A stretch of DNA of 64,000 nucleotides from Acetivibrio cellulolyticus CD2. GTDB taxonomy: Bacteria > Bacillota > Clostridia > Acetivibrionales > Acetivibrionaceae. Below are positions 18,519 to 27,469 of the stretch, one piece after another. The DNA is taken from positions 118,410 to 182,409 of the forward strand of contig NZ_JH556651.1 in NCBI RefSeq assembly GCF_000179595.2, in the 5' to 3' direction. Below the pieces are notes generated by a model. It had not been told where the DNA came from, ran no database searches, and saw nothing but the letters and a program-made list of their open reading frames with translations. Made by a program: the position numbers and the translations under genes. How positions within the stretch are numbered: position 1 is the first letter of the stretch; every line of letters begins with the position of its first letter.

Positions 18519-18533
18519 TACAATAACATTGTA
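18519..18533. promoter_or_regulatory. Inverted repeat, candidate operator 2
   Basis: TACAAT-AAC-ATTGTA, perfect 6-base arms, 39 bp upstream of the ferredoxin gene. Position and half-site fit control of the ferredoxin-hcp unit by the divergent regulator. The inference rests on symmetry and location. Confidence 0.45.
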
Positions 18534-18571
18534 AGTTCAAGACAAACAATTGAATTATGGAGGGAAAATAG

Positions 18572-19273
18572 ATGATTAGAAAAATTATTAAAATTGATGA
18601 AGAAAAATGTATTGGATGCGGTCTTTGTGCAGAAGCATGCCATGAGGGCGCAATTGGAATGATAGATGGTAAGGCAAAACTCTTAAGGGATGACTACTGT
18701 GACGGACTTGGAGATTGTTTGCCGGCTTGCCCTACAGAAGCTATTACTTTTGAAAATCGTGAGGCAGCTGCTTACAATGAAGAAGCTGTTAAACAGAATC
18801 AAATGAAAAAACATGCCGGAAATTTGCCTTGCGGATGCCCTGGTACACAGTCCAGGCAAATTATCAGAGAGGCACAACAAACATGTTCTAATGAATTACC
18901 TGCAGCAGAGAGTCAGCTTTTACAGTGGCCTGTACAAATAAAATTGGTTCCGGTTATGGCACCGTATTTTGAAAATGCAAACCTGCTTATTGCAGCTGAT
19001 TGTACTGCTTTTGCCTATGGTGATTTTCACAACAAATTCATTAAGAACAGAATTACACTGATTGGATGTCCCAAGCTGGATGACGGCGATTATTCAGAAA
19101 AGCTTACAGCTATTATTAAGAACAATAATATCAAAAGCGTAACTGTTGTCCGTATGCAGGTTCCTTGCTGTGGTGGAATTGAAAATGCTGCTAAAACGGC
19201 ACTTCAGAATAGTGGAAAGTTTATTCCATGGCAGGTAATCACTATTTCTACCGATGGAAAAATTATAGATTAA
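18572..19273 (+). CDS. 4Fe-4S ferredoxin, partner of hybrid-cluster protein
   Basis: 233 residues. The N-terminal 65 residues carry two cluster motifs: CIGCGLCAEAC and the atypically spaced CDGLGDCLPAC. The C-terminal 130 residues contain further cysteines (CGCPG, ADCTAFAYG, IGCPKLDD, VPCCGG) in an extension commonly found next to hcp in Clostridia. Likely the electron donor to the hybrid-cluster protein encoded 62 bp downstream. GGAGGG precedes the ATG. Confidence 0.85.
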   Translation: MIRKIIKIDEEKCIGCGLCAEACHEGAIGMIDGKAKLLRDDYCDGLGDCLPACPTEAITFENREAAAYNEEAVKQNQMKKHAGNLPCGCPGTQSRQIIREAQQTCSNELPAAESQLLQWPVQIKLVPVMAPYFENANLLIAADCTAFAYGDFHNKFIKNRITLIGCPKLDDGDYSEKLTAIIKNNNIKSVTVVRMQVPCCGGIENAAKTALQNSGKFIPWQVITISTDGKIID

Positions 19274-19335
19274 ATGAGGATAAATAAGGGTAAAGATTCT
19301 ACATTAAAATATAAATAGCTAGGAGAGATTATGTT

Positions 19336-20937
19336 ATGAATAAAATGTTTTGTTTTCAATGTGAACAAACTGCAGGTTGTGCAGGATGCACCGGAAATGC
19401 CGGCGTTTGTGGTAAGAAGGCCGATACTGCAAATTTACAGGACGAATTGACAGGTGCACTGATTGGCCTTGCCAGATCAGCTGCCGCAAATAATAGCAAG
19501 CTGGGAAAAACTACTCACAGAGTGATGATCGAAGGTTTATTTACTACCATCACCAATGTGAACTTTAACAATGAGACAATTAATGAGCAAATTGCCGCAG
19601 TAAAGCGTGAAAAGGATGCGCTTGCCGGGCAGTGTGCATGCTGTAGTTCAACTTGCGCGAAAACAGATGATTATGATATGAAAGACCTTTGGAACGACAA
19701 TGAAGATATTAGGTCGTTAAAATCTCTCATTTTATTTGGTTTGCGTGGTGTTGCCGCTTATGCCTATCATGCAATGGTGCTAGGGTATACAGATGAAGAG
19801 GTAAATGACTTTTTCTATAAAGGTTTGCTTGCTGTAGGAGAAGACCTGGATATGAATCAGCTGTTGCCTATCGTCTTAAAGGTTGGAGAGATCAACCTAA
19901 AGTGCATGGAATTGCTTGATCGTGCAAATACAGAAACATATGGCACACCTGTTCCGGCAAAGGTGCCTTTAACAGTTGAAAAAGGTCCGTTTATTGTCAT
20001 AAGCGGTCATGATTTGTACGACCTGTACCTTCTTTTGGAGCAGACAAAGGATAAGGGTATCAATATCTATACCCATGGTGAAATGCTCCCGGCGCATGGC
20101 TATCCTAAGTTGAACGCATATCCGCATTTGAAAGGCAATTTCGGTACGGCATGGCAAAACCAGCAAAAAGAGTTTGCCAATATTCCTGCACCGGTTTTGT
20201 TTACAACAAATTGCCTTATGCCTGTTAAAGAAAGTTATGCAGACAGAGTTTTCACAACAGAGGTAGTGTCTTATCCTGAAATGGTACACATAGGTGAAGA
20301 TAAGGACTTTACGCCGGTGATAGAAAAAGCGCTGGCCCTTGGTGGATATGCAGAGGATACAGAGTTTACAGGCATTAATGGAGGAACACAGGTAATTACC
20401 GGTTTTGGACACGGTACTATTCTTTCAGCCGCTGATGTGGTAATAGAGGCTGTAAAAGCAGGAGCAATCAAACACTTTTTCTTAGTTGGCGGCTGTGATG
20501 GTGCCAAAACAGGGAGAAATTATTATACTGAGTTTGTAAGACAAACTCCAGAAGATTCAGTTATCCTTACCCTTGCATGCGGAAAATACCGCTTTAATGA
20601 TTTGGATTTGGGTCAAATTGGAGGTTTGCCTCGTATAATGGATGTTGGGCAGTGTAATGATGCCTATAGTGCAATTAAGGTTGCAGTGGCTTTAGCAGAC
20701 GCCTTTGGTTGTGGAGTAAATGAGTTGCCGCTCTCTATGGTGTTGTCATGGTATGAACAAAAAGCAGTATGTATTTTGCTTACACTTTTGCACTTAGGTA
20801 TCAAGAATATTTTCCTTGGACCAACACTTCCAGCGTTTGTTTCTCCAAATGTTCTGAACTTTTTGGTGGAGAATTACAATATCTCTCCAATTAGTACACC
20901 GGAAGCTGATCTTGAAAAGATACTAAAGGCAAAATAG
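19336..20937 (+). CDS. hcp: Hydroxylamine reductase (hybrid-cluster protein)
   Basis: Holds a cubane cluster and the Fe-S-O hybrid cluster; acts in nitrosative stress as NO or hydroxylamine reductase. 533 residues. The N-terminal cubane motif CFQCEQTAGCAGCTGNAGVCGK is followed by hybrid-cluster ligands in GHDLYDL, YTHGEMLPAHGYP, TTNCLMP, VGGCDGAK, ACGKYRFN and LSWYEQKAV. AGGAGAG precedes the ATG. Forms a unit with the ferredoxin. Confidence 0.96.
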   Translation: MNKMFCFQCEQTAGCAGCTGNAGVCGKKADTANLQDELTGALIGLARSAAANNSKLGKTTHRVMIEGLFTTITNVNFNNETINEQIAAVKREKDALAGQCACCSSTCAKTDDYDMKDLWNDNEDIRSLKSLILFGLRGVAAYAYHAMVLGYTDEEVNDFFYKGLLAVGEDLDMNQLLPIVLKVGEINLKCMELLDRANTETYGTPVPAKVPLTVEKGPFIVISGHDLYDLYLLLEQTKDKGINIYTHGEMLPAHGYPKLNAYPHLKGNFGTAWQNQQKEFANIPAPVLFTTNCLMPVKESYADRVFTTEVVSYPEMVHIGEDKDFTPVIEKALALGGYAEDTEFTGINGGTQVITGFGHGTILSAADVVIEAVKAGAIKHFFLVGGCDGAKTGRNYYTEFVRQTPEDSVILTLACGKYRFNDLDLGQIGGLPRIMDVGQCNDAYSAIKVAVALADAFGCGVNELPLSMVLSWYEQKAVCILLTLLHLGIKNIFLGPTLPAFVSPNVLNFLVENYNISPISTPEADLEKILKAK

Positions 20938-21004
20938 TAATTGATTGGACGATAGTGAAAATGGATTTTAATTAATATGTTTGTTGGAGGATTCTTAATG
21001 GAAA

Positions 21005-21030
21005 AATAAGGAGTATATATACTCCTTATT
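21005..21030. terminator. Bidirectional terminator after hcp
   Basis: A perfect 26-base palindrome (arms AATAAGGAGTATA and complement) followed by TTATTTTTT. It overlaps the stop of the convergent small gene. Confidence 0.8.
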
Positions 21031-21208
21031 TTATTTTTTCTATAAATGTATCGAAGTTTTCGGTATTATCCTGGGACCTGGTGTTTATATTCGGTTTAAT
21101 AGCGTTTTTACTGGCAATGCAATTGTTAAGACTTTCGGCAAGCAGTATTGTCTCGGAAGCACTTTCAATGTCTTTTACCTGATTAGAAAGCCTAAAATTT
21201 AGATTCAT
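21026..21208 (-). CDS. Small conserved-looking protein, function unknown
   Basis: 60 residues from the ATG at 21208, which has GGGAG 8 bases upstream. Rich in Asn and Ser with a predicted central helix (VKDIESASETILLAESLNNCIASKNA). No signal peptide, membrane segment or motif. It is convergent with hcp and upstream of trmK. Base composition and the ribosome binding site suggest a real gene. I do not recognise it. Confidence 0.5.
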   Translation of the reverse strand: MNLNFRLSNQVKDIESASETILLAESLNNCIASKNAIKPNINTRSQDNTENFDTFIEKIK

Positions 21209-21372
21209 AATAACAACTCCCACAAATAAATTTAGTAATGTATTTATTATGCTCTATTTTTCTTGTATAATTTATGAGAAAATTAGTTATTCTCAATTAT
21301 ATATATATGCAATAGTAGTTAAATAAATATGGAAAAAATGTTTTATACATACATATTATAACAGGTGATGGA

Positions 21373-22065
21373 ATGATATTAAAGGGAAGAATCAAATTTA
21401 TTACCGATATGATACCTGAATGCACAATTCTTAGTGATATTGGTACAGATCATGCGTATATTCCTATATACATGGTTATGAATAAAAGATGTCAAAGAGC
21501 TATTGGTTCTGATATTGGTAAAGGTCCTGTTGCAGTTGCAAATAGAAACGTACAGCAGCATGGCGTGGAAGATAGAGTCGAAACAAGGCTTGGAAGCGGT
21601 CTAAAACCAATTTCCGAGGATGAGATGGATGCATGTGTTATTGCAGGCATGGGTGGAATGCTTATCCGGGAAATTCTGAATGATGACCTTGAAAAGGCGA
21701 AGAAGGCAAAGGCTTTAATTATACAGCCCATGAATTACATTGAACTTGTAAGAGAATGGCTGTATGGCAACGGATTTTATATATATGACGAAGGGTTGAT
21801 AAAAGAGGGATTCAGGATATATAATGTTATTGCAGCAAGGTGGACCGGAGAAGTATTATCAAAGGATGCGGTCTATTATTACATAGGTGAAAAGCTGATT
21901 CAAAAGAAGGATCCTTTATTAAAAAAGTATATGGCTAACAGGATTGATATCATAGATAGAATTATTAAAGAGATGTCAGCTATGAAGGATAAGGATTCTA
22001 TGCTTTTGAGAGATTATATAAATATCAGGAACGAACTTTATGCACTTTTACAGAGAATAGACTAA
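21373..22065 (+). CDS. trmK: tRNA (adenine-22-N1)-methyltransferase
   Basis: SAM-dependent enzyme that methylates A22 in the tRNA D-loop. 230 residues. The SAM-binding motif is LSDIGTDHAYIP (about 21-32), with SDIGKGPVAVANRN next. The catalytic block is VIAGMGGMLIREIL, and QPMNYIELVREWLYGNGFYI follows. The C-terminal 60 residues form a helical tail. The stop overlaps the ribosome binding site of the Nif3-like gene, the usual order in Firmicutes. Confidence 0.93.
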   Translation: MILKGRIKFITDMIPECTILSDIGTDHAYIPIYMVMNKRCQRAIGSDIGKGPVAVANRNVQQHGVEDRVETRLGSGLKPISEDEMDACVIAGMGGMLIREILNDDLEKAKKAKALIIQPMNYIELVREWLYGNGFYIYDEGLIKEGFRIYNVIAARWTGEVLSKDAVYYYIGEKLIQKKDPLLKKYMANRIDIIDRIIKEMSAMKDKDSMLLRDYINIRNELYALLQRID

Positions 22066-22076
22066 GGAGTGGTTTG

Positions 22077-23183
22077 ATGGCTGTTAAATGCGGTGATATA
22101 ATCAGGTTTATGGAAGAATTTGCGCCACCAAGGCTGGCGGAAGATTGGGATAATGTAGGACTTATGGTGGGAAGTCGTGAAGATGAAGTTAAGAAGGTAA
22201 TGGTATGTCTTGATGTTACTCCGAAGGTTATTGAAGCTGCATCGGAAGAAAATGTAGATCTTATAATATCTCATCACCCTCTTATTTTCAAGGGACTAAA
22301 GAGGATCAACAGGGAAGACTTCAAGGGAAAGATTGTAATGGACTTAATCCAAAAGGGTATAAACGTATACAGCGCTCATACCAATCTTGATGTAACGGAT
22401 GGAGGAATAAATCAATATTTATCTCAAGTTCTTGGATTAAAGAATATCAAGAACCTGAAAGAGTATAAAATCGAGCGTTTACTAAAGCTGGTGGTGTTTG
22501 TTCCGAAGGAAAGTCTTGATACAGTAAGGGATGCTATGAGCAAAGCAGGAGCCGGTTGGATTGGAAATTACAGCGATTGTTCTTTTACTACAGAAGGAAT
22601 TGGAACGTTCAGGCCGCAAGAAGGAACAAACCCATATATAGGCACGCAAGGAAATCTTGAAAAATTAGAGGAATATAGGGTTGAAACTGTAGCCAGTGAG
22701 AGGATCATTGATAGAGTCGTAAGTGCTATGATAAGCGCTCATCCATATGAAGAGGTGGCTTATGACATATATCCGCTTGAAATTCCGGGCAAAGAGTATG
22801 GAATGGGCTGTGTGGGAGAAATGGGCAGCGCAATGCAGCTAGATAGCTTTGCCGAGGTTGTCAAAAACAAGTTGAATGCCGGGAACGTGCGTGTAATTGG
22901 AAATCTTGACAGAGAAATTAAAAAGGCTGCTGTTTTTTGCGGAAGTTTTGATAATGATATTATGGGGCTGGCAAAGTCTAAAGCTGATGTTTTGGTTACA
23001 GGGGATGTGAAGTACCATGATGCTTTAGATATGCTGCAGATGGGTATGTGTGTTATTGATGCCGGACACTTTAGTACTGAAAGGATTATAGTACCAAGAC
23101 TTGTTGAGATTTTAAAGAAGAAATTTAGTGGTGTTGAGGTTATGAGTAACAATGTGGAAGAAGATCCATTTAAATATATTTGA
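22077..23183 (+). CDS. Nif3-like dinuclear metal-centre protein
   Basis: 368-residue GTP cyclohydrolase 1 type 2/NIF3-family protein that forms a toroidal hexamer with two metals per subunit; the true substrate is uncertain. Metal ligands are in ISHHPLIFKG, SAHTNLDV and the C-terminal DAGHFSTE. The mid-domain GNYSDCSFTTEGIGTF...EYRVETV insert (about 135-230) is the PII-like domain of the long YqfO form. The ATG at 22077 has AAGGAG 7 bases upstream, overlapping the trmK stop. The rnpB promoter begins in its stop codon. Confidence 0.92.
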   Translation: MAVKCGDIIRFMEEFAPPRLAEDWDNVGLMVGSREDEVKKVMVCLDVTPKVIEAASEENVDLIISHHPLIFKGLKRINREDFKGKIVMDLIQKGINVYSAHTNLDVTDGGINQYLSQVLGLKNIKNLKEYKIERLLKLVVFVPKESLDTVRDAMSKAGAGWIGNYSDCSFTTEGIGTFRPQEGTNPYIGTQGNLEKLEEYRVETVASERIIDRVVSAMISAHPYEEVAYDIYPLEIPGKEYGMGCVGEMGSAMQLDSFAEVVKNKLNAGNVRVIGNLDREIKKAAVFCGSFDNDIMGLAKSKADVLVTGDVKYHDALDMLQMGMCVIDAGHFSTERIIVPRLVEILKKKFSGVEVMSNNVEEDPFKYI

Positions 23184-23208
23184 CTTAGTGAAAATTTGAG
23201 GTTATAAT
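23180..23208 (+). promoter_or_regulatory. rnpB promoter
   Basis: TTGACT at 23180-23185 overlaps the stop codon of the Nif3-like gene. TATAAT at 23203-23208 follows with 17 bases between. Transcription would begin near 23215. Confidence 0.85.
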
Positions 23209-23224
23209 CTTATTTACATTGAAA

Positions 23225-23590
23225 ATTTGAGTAAGCCAGATAGTCGCGTGTATAATACCGAAAGGTTGTACACGAGGAAAGTCCGGGCTCCAGAGGGCAG
23301 GGTGCCGGGTAACTCCCGGTGAAGGCGACTTCAAGGAAAGTGCAACAGAGATATACCGCGGTCTTAAGCCTAGTGCTTTAGAACGCAAGGGTGGAAAGGT
23401 GAGGTAAGAGCTCACCAGCGGCATGGTGACTTGTCGGCTATGTAAACCCCACCTGGAGCAACACCGCAAAGAGGGACGTTATGGTGGCCCGCCAGTCCCG
23501 GGTAGGTGGCTTGAACTTTGCAGAAATGTAAGGTCTAGATAGATGACTATCAAATACAGAACCCGGCTTACAGACTTACTCAATACAATT
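23225..23590 (+). ncRNA. rnpB: RNase P RNA, type B
   Basis: Catalytic RNA that trims tRNA 5' ends. The P1 helix pairs TTGAGTAAG (23227-23235) with CTTACTCAA (23575-23583). The universal GAGGAAAGTCCGGGC near 23273 and CAGAACCCGGCTTACAG near 23556 form the P4/catalytic core. Its last 30 bases lie inside the direct repeat that bounds the island, so the island supplies or regenerates this end. The RNA itself reads as intact. Confidence 0.95.
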
Positions 23591-23614
23591 ATCAGGAACA
23601 CCTGCTTTTAAGGC
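23562..23614 (+). repeat. attL: left direct repeat of the island, 3' end of rnpB
   Basis: 53 bases identical to 57917-57969. Similarity continues imperfectly for about 30 more bases through the terminator (cgcttttatttt in both). It starts at CCCGGCTTACAG in the rnpB core and includes the 3' strand of P1 and the first terminator arm. Integration at this site leaves rnpB functional. Confidence 0.9.
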
Positions 23615-23624
23615 AGGTGTTTTT
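23598..23624 (+). terminator. rnpB terminator
   Basis: ACACCTGC pairs with GCAGGTGT, followed by TTTT. The right-hand copy near 57953 keeps the stem with one G-T pair. The gap from 23625 to 24003 is AT-rich; I see no gene in it. Confidence 0.88.
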
Positions 23625-24003
23625 GCGTGTGTACGCTTTTATTTTCAGTCCACAAGTCAGGTTTATCATTAACATGTACTATCTAATGGTTTAATGGTTG
23701 TTCAATTATTTCCTACGCATTTAGATAATTAATAGTATTATACTGGCAAATCCTCGTCAATAAAAAACGATAGGTGTTTATGTAGGTTTATTTCTATATC
23801 ATCAACAATTCGACAGTTATTATGGAAAAGTTAGGTTTCCTAGATTATAATAAAAGTAAATGTATAATAAAACTAGGGAAATCTCCTATGTTAGTATATA
23901 GATGGGAAGTGGTAGAGTGCTTAGTGAGGGCAAAAGGTCTTTATTGCACGCATTGTTAAAAATAAAGCAGGAGAAGAAATTAGCAGGAGAAGGGTTTGAT
24001 AAC

Positions 24004-25131
24004 ATGGTTTTCCTAGATTCTGCGGATAATGAGCATATACTGTCTCAAAATAATGTTAATTACTTTATAGGAGTTGATGTTCATCTTGAGAGGTTTACTG
24101 TCGCTTGTATGGATAAAAATTTGGACTTAATATTTATAAAGGACTCCACTCTTGACGAACTGATTGAGAAGTTAAATGGTATTTCAGTTGAGATAATTGC
24201 TGTTGATGCTCCATATGGATTAAACAAAGGATTAATGAATGATGAAAACTATAGAAACAGACTTGGAGTTAATTCAGGTATACACTACAATAAAAAAGTG
24301 AGTGAGTATGAACTGACACGAAGAGGTATTTTCTTATATTTTACTCCTAGTAAGGTGGAAGAAATATCTGGCTGGAAGAGTTGGATGGGTACAGGATTTA
24401 AATTGTATGAAGAATTAAAAGCATTAGGTTATCAGGCGATAAGTTCAGGTAACTCTAAAAGTAAAGGTTTTGTTGAAGTATTTCCACATGCATCTTTTAC
24501 AGTACTTGCAGAAAGACTCCTTGAAACTAAGAGTACCGATGCAGGAGTAGAGGAAAGGATTAAGGTTCTGGAGAATTTAGGGTTTAAGAATCTTAGACAA
24601 GCGGTATTGGGAAATAAACATGAAACTGCTGATAAATTGGATGCAATTGTTGCAGCATATACCGCTTTGACAGTTTGGAAGGAAGATGCTAATTTTATTG
24701 GAGACCCAGATGAGGGGCAAATTGCAATTCCAATTAAGGAAATTAAGGAAAAATATTATAAAACTTCAGGAAGTAAAGTGAATAGTGATGAGATTGAAAT
24801 TCTAGAAGATACTGAAATAGACTTAAAATCGTTGATTTATTCATATAAAAATGTTGATGCAGTGTTATGGCTGAAATATTTTACTCCACTGAATAATGCA
24901 CCTGAAATATTTAAAATTATAGACTTTAACAAACACCCTAATTTAGAGGTCACAGCAAAAATTATATCTGATGAGGGAAATATGGTAGAAGTTAAATTTA
25001 TGGCTATGAAAAATAGGGTTGATGGAATGAAGGTAACAATAGAAGATAAAAGTATACTTAAGGATTTTTGGGGCTCCCATGGGGACAAAAAAGATTATAA
25101 GATTATTATAACTGGTTTATGTAATATGTAA
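24004..25131 (+). CDS. DUF429 family protein (RNase H-like fold)
   Basis: 375 residues from ATG 24004, which has AGGAGAAGGG 9 bases upstream; the frame is open from 23902, but that leader has no ribosome binding site. The DUF429 blocks are GVDVHLERFTVA near the start, IIAVDAPYGL, EVFPHASF and DKLDAIVAAYTA, giving the acidic residues of an RNase H-like nuclease fold. A C-terminal extension of about 110 residues beyond the domain is of unknown role. First cargo gene of the island. The substrate of DUF429 proteins is unknown. Confidence 0.75.
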   Translation: MVFLDSADNEHILSQNNVNYFIGVDVHLERFTVACMDKNLDLIFIKDSTLDELIEKLNGISVEIIAVDAPYGLNKGLMNDENYRNRLGVNSGIHYNKKVSEYELTRRGIFLYFTPSKVEEISGWKSWMGTGFKLYEELKALGYQAISSGNSKSKGFVEVFPHASFTVLAERLLETKSTDAGVEERIKVLENLGFKNLRQAVLGNKHETADKLDAIVAAYTALTVWKEDANFIGDPDEGQIAIPIKEIKEKYYKTSGSKVNSDEIEILEDTEIDLKSLIYSYKNVDAVLWLKYFTPLNNAPEIFKIIDFNKHPNLEVTAKIISDEGNMVEVKFMAMKNRVDGMKVTIEDKSILKDFWGSHGDKKDYKIIITGLCNM

Positions 25132-25146
25132 AAATTGTGAGGGCAT

Positions 25147-25919
25147 ATGGATACTATTAAAGATATTATTTTTGGAGCGGGCAAAATATTAAAAGAGCGG
25201 TACTTTGACTCATTTTCCTATAATGATAAAGGAAGATTTGACTTGGTATCAGAAGTAGATTTAGAAATAGAAGAAATGCTGATAAATGGTTTAAAATCAA
25301 TCAATCCAGATATTTTTTTTACTCAGAGGAGTGCGGTGATATATCAGGCAGTCAGAATGAAATGAGATGGATTATTGACCCAGTTGATGGAACAGCAAAC
25401 TTTATCTTTGGAATTCCATACGTTAATATATCTTTAAGTTTAGAATGTAAAAATCGTATAATAGAGGCTTATGTTTATAATCCATTAACAGATGAATTAT
25501 ACTTTTCAAGCGAAAAGAACGGGAAGGCATTTCTTAATGGAAAACAAATAACGGTTTCAGACTCATGTGAAATAAACCGCTCCTTGGTTACCTTTGGGTT
25601 TAGTGCCAATATTGCCAATATAAACAAATATTATAGTGAGTGGTCGGTGCTGTTTAAAGAGTGTAGGAAGGGATTAGGAGTTTTATCTCCTGCATTAAAT
25701 ATCTGTAATGTAGCAAGAGGAAGGACCGATTGTTTTATTGATTTTGGAAGCAATATGGAAGGTCAGGCAGGAGCCGCATTTATACTAAAGAATGCTGGGG
25801 GTATTGCAGTTAATTATGATTTTTCAGAATGGGATTATAGCACCAAAGGAATTATAGCGGTTAACAGTAAATTGTTGGCTCGTTTAAAAGAAAACAAAGT
25901 GGTAAACAAAGAAGTTTAA
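25147..25919 (+). pseudogene. Inositol monophosphatase-family gene with a T8 frameshift
   Basis: Mg-dependent phosphatase family acting on inositol phosphate, 3'-phosphoadenosine phosphate or similar. The first frame (25147-25365) carries KGRFDLVSEVDLEIEE. The second carries SEECGD...WIIDPVDGTANFIFG (catalytic IDPVDGT) and the C-terminal WDY. The frames meet at a run of eight T (25313-25320). One more T, or two fewer, would join them as DIFFYSEECGD. All catalytic motifs are otherwise present, so this is a recent slip, a sequencing error or a slippage-controlled gene. Confidence 0.8.
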
Positions 25920-25934
25920 TTTAGGAGAATTGGA

Positions 25935-26714
25935 ATGGTTGTGTTAGGTGAACTAAACCCAAATATAAGGTCTAAACTTATAGAACTTTTTGAAAGAAAT
26001 CAAAAGGTTGATTTATCAATCGACAGTATTATTGCAGAAGGGCAAACAGGAAGAAATATTAGTATAATAGTTGATAACCTACTAAATCCTAAGGTTGTGC
26101 AACTTTCGCAAGGAACTTTTACAATGTTTGCAGGTGATACAAAAAATGAGGTTGCATTTGAATTGGTCAGGAACTTATCTCATCTATATTGGATTATGCC
26201 ATGTTCGGAGGAGTGGTTGAATCTTATAAAAGATGTTCATGGAGATAAATTAGTCCAAAGTGAGAGGTATTCTTTTTCTGGGGAAAGTATAGAAAAAAGC
26301 CACCTTATAGACCTTATTGAAAATAATCCATTTAAAGAAATGCTGTGTAAAATTGATATGGAAATGGCTAACAAAATGGCTGAAGATGAATTGAATAAGT
26401 ATCATTTTATGAATTACAATTCACCTGAACATTTCATAAATACTGGTTTTGGGTATTGTGTTAAAATAGATAATAAGATAGTGTCAGCGTGCAGTTCTGG
26501 GCTTATATGCAAAGTTGGAGCAGAGATATGCATTATTACACATCCTGATTATAGAGAAAAGGATTTAGCAACACTTACAGCAGCAAAGTTTATTCTGAAT
26601 TGTTTGGATAATGGCCTTGTACCACATTGGGATGCTGCAAACCCAAAATCTATTGGATTAGCAAAAAAACTTGGATATACTTATGTTGGTTCGTACAATG
26701 TTTACCATATCTAA
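25935..26714 (+). CDS. GNAT-family acetyltransferase
   Basis: 259 residues. The N-terminal half resembles the GNAT_acetyltran (PF12746-like) partner domain; the C-terminal GNAT core shows IDNKIVSACSSGL, CIITHPDYREKDLATLTAAKFI (acetyl-CoA-binding turn) and DAANPKSIGLAKKLGY. Probably N-acetylates a small molecule or aminoacyl group. It follows the phosphatase pseudogene by 15 bp with GGAGAATTGG upstream. Acetyltransferases also act as self-protection enzymes, which would suit the island. Confidence 0.8.
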   Translation: MVVLGELNPNIRSKLIELFERNQKVDLSIDSIIAEGQTGRNISIIVDNLLNPKVVQLSQGTFTMFAGDTKNEVAFELVRNLSHLYWIMPCSEEWLNLIKDVHGDKLVQSERYSFSGESIEKSHLIDLIENNPFKEMLCKIDMEMANKMAEDELNKYHFMNYNSPEHFINTGFGYCVKIDNKIVSACSSGLICKVGAEICIITHPDYREKDLATLTAAKFILNCLDNGLVPHWDAANPKSIGLAKKLGYTYVGSYNVYHI

Positions 26715-26949
26715 CAATAGAGATTTAAATATTTATACATAGAAATGAAATTTGGTGAAAGTATGGCGATGGGAGAATATCATGTTTTGATACAATTGAT
26801 TCTATTATAGAAAAAGTAGCATTTGAAAACTTGTATGGCGGCTATATTAGATTGTAGATTTGTCTGAAATTATTTATGATCCAAATTAAGAAGAAGGGAG
26901 TCTTATAAGCAAAATTCTAGCGATAGGATGCTGTTTGTAAGGGGGCAAT
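26715..26949 (+). other. Intergenic remnant
   Basis: 235 bp without an intact gene. A short open stretch (FDTIDSIIEKVAFENLYGG, near 26782) looks like debris of a coding sequence. GGGGGC before 26950 is the ribosome binding site of the next gene. Confidence 0.3.
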
Positions 26950-27417
26950 ATGAAAATAAAAGTGTACCGTAATCTTTCGAAAGCAGAGACATTTTCCTGC
27001 AAACCCAAAGACTTTAAAGAGAATAGATTTATTGAAATTGATTCATTAGAGGTACTATTTGGCTTGAGCCATAAATTTTGTTTTGATTCAAAAGACAGGT
27101 ACTGCTATTCAAATGTACCTGATATACAAGGGAATGTTATTATTAAAGCGAATGTTATTGGAAGTAGTAGAAAGAGCAGGATGGGCGATGAGTTCAAAAC
27201 CTATTTAACTGATTGTTCAATTTATCTATATCCGATAAAAGTAACTGAGTATCCTGAAAGTGCATTTATTGAGCTTAGAGAAGTTATCTTACCGTTTATT
27301 TACACATGGATTTGCAAACAGATTAATAAGTCTGATAATGAAAGATTGATAGACAGTAAATTAATCATTGAGTGGTTTGACAATAAACACAGAGTTCATG
27401 ATTTAAGGCCTAAATGA
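26950..27417 (+). CDS. Unknown island protein
   Basis: 155 residues, no signal peptide or membrane segment. Alternating strands dominate (VPDIQGNVIIKANVIG; CSIYLYPIKVTEYP), with a C-terminal helix FIYTWICKQINKSDNERLI. AAGGGGG lies upstream of the ATG. I do not recognise the family. Size, solubility and context match single-domain immunity proteins, which is inference only. Confidence 0.6.
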   Translation: MKIKVYRNLSKAETFSCKPKDFKENRFIEIDSLEVLFGLSHKFCFDSKDRYCYSNVPDIQGNVIIKANVIGSSRKSRMGDEFKTYLTDCSIYLYPIKVTEYPESAFIELREVILPFIYTWICKQINKSDNERLIDSKLIIEWFDNKHRVHDLRPK

Positions 27418-27469
27418 TTGTGTTTTTTTATACTTCATATGATAATCAAAAATGAAAGAAGAAAAAGAT

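Noticed and set aside
19969..20412. 147-codon frame opposite hcp
   Set aside because: It lies fully inside hcp on the other strand, has no ribosome binding site and an amino acid makeup typical of an antisense shadow.
23902..24003. Longer N-terminus for the DUF429 protein
   Set aside because: No ribosome binding site precedes 23902, whereas 24004 has an excellent one; the extra 34 residues do not belong to the domain.
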